Shown in pieces: positions 62,793 through 64,000 of a DNA stretch of 64,000 nt. This DNA comes from Paraneptunicella aestuarii (GTDB lineage Bacteria > Pseudomonadota > Gammaproteobacteria > Enterobacterales > Alteromonadaceae). A program made the position numbers and the translations under genes. Position 1 is the stretch's first letter, and each line of letters opens with the position of its first letter. The notes under the pieces were generated by a model. That model was given only the letters and a program-made list of their open reading frames with translations. It was not told where the DNA came from and did no database searches. The DNA is taken from positions 310,001-374,000 of the forward strand of contig NZ_CP074570.1 of NCBI RefSeq assembly GCF_019900845.1, given 5' to 3'.

Positions 62793-64000
62793 AGGTGTAT
62801 GTCTTATTTGTGCAGTGATTTTACTCAGTGCTTGTCAAAGTGCTGGGCGTCCCCCTGCGCAAGTTGCGGTAGACGAGGCCATTGCAGATTCACAACCCGA
62901 TACGCACAAGGTATCTCCCTTAAAAGATATTCCTGCGGATGTTTCTCGTGCATTGCAACCTTCATTGCCAGAACAACGAGAGCGAGTGTTATTTGGTGAA
63001 CCTCGTTATGATATTAAAGCGGAAGCTACGGCGGCTCGCGCATTTTTTGCCGGGTTAATCAAAGATAGCCCATACAGCATCGCCATTCATCCTGAAGTGA
63101 GTGGCAATATTACACTGGATTTGAAGCAGGTCAGGTTGCAAGACGTGTTTGATCTGGTGAGTGAGCTTTATGGCTATGATGTGCAGAGAAAGGGTAATGT
63201 TTATCGTATTTATCCTGCTGGAATGCGCACGGAAACCTTTAGCGTTAATTATTTGTTGATGCAGCGGGACGGCGTTACAACGAGCAGTATCAGTTCTGGT
63301 GGCGTATCACAGTTTGGTAATAACAATAATCGCACTGGCGGTACGAGTAATTTTTCTGGTAATAACCAGGGTTCTAATCAGTTCGGTAATAGCGGTTCCC
63401 AAGGTGGAGTTGCGGGTAATGGAACCAACATTTCTACATCCACACGTACTAACTTCTGGGAACAACTTCAATCCTCATTACTGTCTTTGATTGGAACGTC
63501 AGAAGGGCGCAGTGTGGTTGTTTCTCCGCAAGCCGGGTTGGTCACCGTTCGCGCCATGCCTGATGAATTACGTGAAGTGCGTAAGTTTTTAGAGGCTTCG
63601 CAAAGCAACATTCAGCGACAGGTGGTATTGGAAGCTCGAATTATAGAATTAACGCTCGACGATGAATATCAGCAGGGCATTAATTGGACTCAGGTTTTGT
63701 CTCATGCTGGTAGCACTGATTTTCGCTTTTCAGCTACAGGGCAGATTGCCAACAATACTATTTCCGGCGGATTGGGCGGTATTTCCAGCCTTGCTTTTGT
63801 GAATCAGGATTTCTCTGGCGTGGTTTCTTTGTTGTCGACGCAAGGTAATGTTCAGGTGCTTTCCAGCCCCAGAGTCACGGCGATCAACAACCAAAAAGCG
63901 GTGATTAAGGTGGGTAACGATGAGTATTTTGTTACTGATGTTTCTAATCAGAGCACAACCAATGCTAGCACTACGTCCAGCTCCCCCGATATTGAGTTAA
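62782..64000 (+). CDS. mshL: MSHA secretin MshL (3' end beyond window)
   Basis: The outer-membrane secretin through which the pilus emerges. It starts at ATG 62782 inside the mshK end; the first residues MFIRGVCLICAVILLSACQS form a lipoprotein signal (LLSAC). An STN domain is seen at about 85-155 (ITLDLKQVRLQDVFDLVSEL), a Gly/Asn/Ser-rich linker (GVSQFGNNNNRTGGTSNFSG and on, near 175-215), then the secretin core (QRQVVLEARIIELTLDDEYQ and VQVLSSPRVTAINNQKAVIK). About 406 codons are visible; the rest is past base 64000. Confidence 0.92.
   Translation, partial: MFIRGVCLICAVILLSACQSAGRPPAQVAVDEAIADSQPDTHKVSPLKDIPADVSRALQPSLPEQRERVLFGEPRYDIKAEATAARAFFAGLIKDSPYSIAIHPEVSGNITLDLKQVRLQDVFDLVSELYGYDVQRKGNVYRIYPAGMRTETFSVNYLLMQRDGVTTSSISSGGVSQFGNNNNRTGGTSNFSGNNQGSNQFGNSGSQGGVAGNGTNISTSTRTNFWEQLQSSLLSLIGTSEGRSVVVSPQAGLVTVRAMPDELREVRKFLEASQSNIQRQVVLEARIIELTLDDEYQQGINWTQVLSHAGSTDFRFSATGQIANNTISGGLGGISSLAFVNQDFSGVVSLLSTQGNVQVLSSPRVTAINNQKAVIKVGNDEYFVTDVSNQSTTNASTTSSSPDIEL

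Overview
The window reads as a chromosomal segment of a marine gammaproteobacterium of the Alteromonadales (Alteromonas/Aestuariibacter-like; genus not decided). The basis is the combination of PrpF/AcnD propionate genes, a membrane pyrophosphatase, a DUF3392 gene beside ssb, an MSHA pilus operon, a TonB-receptor sugar locus and a secreted S8 protease with a PPC domain. I saw no rRNA, tRNA, insertion sequence, prophage or CRISPR array.

Layout. 0-6 kb: the 5' part of lysC, a cytochrome b561-type gene, then prpF-acnD without prpB or prpC. 6.4-9 kb: a lipoprotein and an orphan HigA-type protein. 9-13.3 kb: a four-gene MacAB-like export operon. 13.7-18 kb: ppc and a small divergent regulator cluster. 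18-21 kb: membrane (hppA) and soluble (ppa) pyrophosphatases, divergent. 21-29.8 kb: MFS, DUF3299, 2OG oxygenase, thioesterase, uvrA, a YajR-like MFS, DUF3392 and ssb. 30-33 kb: a restriction-modification islet (PLD-fold nuclease, gamma-type N6-adenine methyltransferase, ribbon-helix-helix protein). 33.6-34.4 kb: an SDR. 34.7-43.4 kb: an eight-gene metal-efflux operon opened by a BlaI/CopY-type repressor and an M56 membrane protease. 43.5-47.7 kb: a methyltransferase, a secreted hydrolase with a 41-codon upstream ORF, and a subtilase. 48-56 kb: a TonB receptor, Na+ symporter, GH63-like hydrolase, cupin phosphomannose isomerase and ROK regulator, with a universal stress protein between. 56.4-58.1 kb: a GmrSD-like DUF262/DUF1524 protein. 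58.6-59.8 kb: hemolysin III and DUF3010 genes. 60.2 kb to the end: mshI, mshI2, mshJ, mshK and partial mshL.

How the parts work together. The efflux operon combines a BlaI/BlaR-like sensing pair with a CzcA-type pump and three accessory membrane or periplasmic proteins. A 26-bp dyad, identical at 25 positions including the loop, lies before blaI and again inside the start of the outer-membrane channel gene, so it could be the repressor's operator or a repeated attenuator. The 48-56 kb genes suggest uptake across both membranes and cytoplasmic hydrolysis of a glycoside such as mannosyl- or glucosylglycerate. Two DNA-defence loci are present.

A dispersed intergenic repeat of about 145 bp with inverted-repeat arms occurs twice, in opposite orientation, at 2119-2265 and 58375-58517. 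All functional calls come from reading the sequence and family knowledge; no database search was run.
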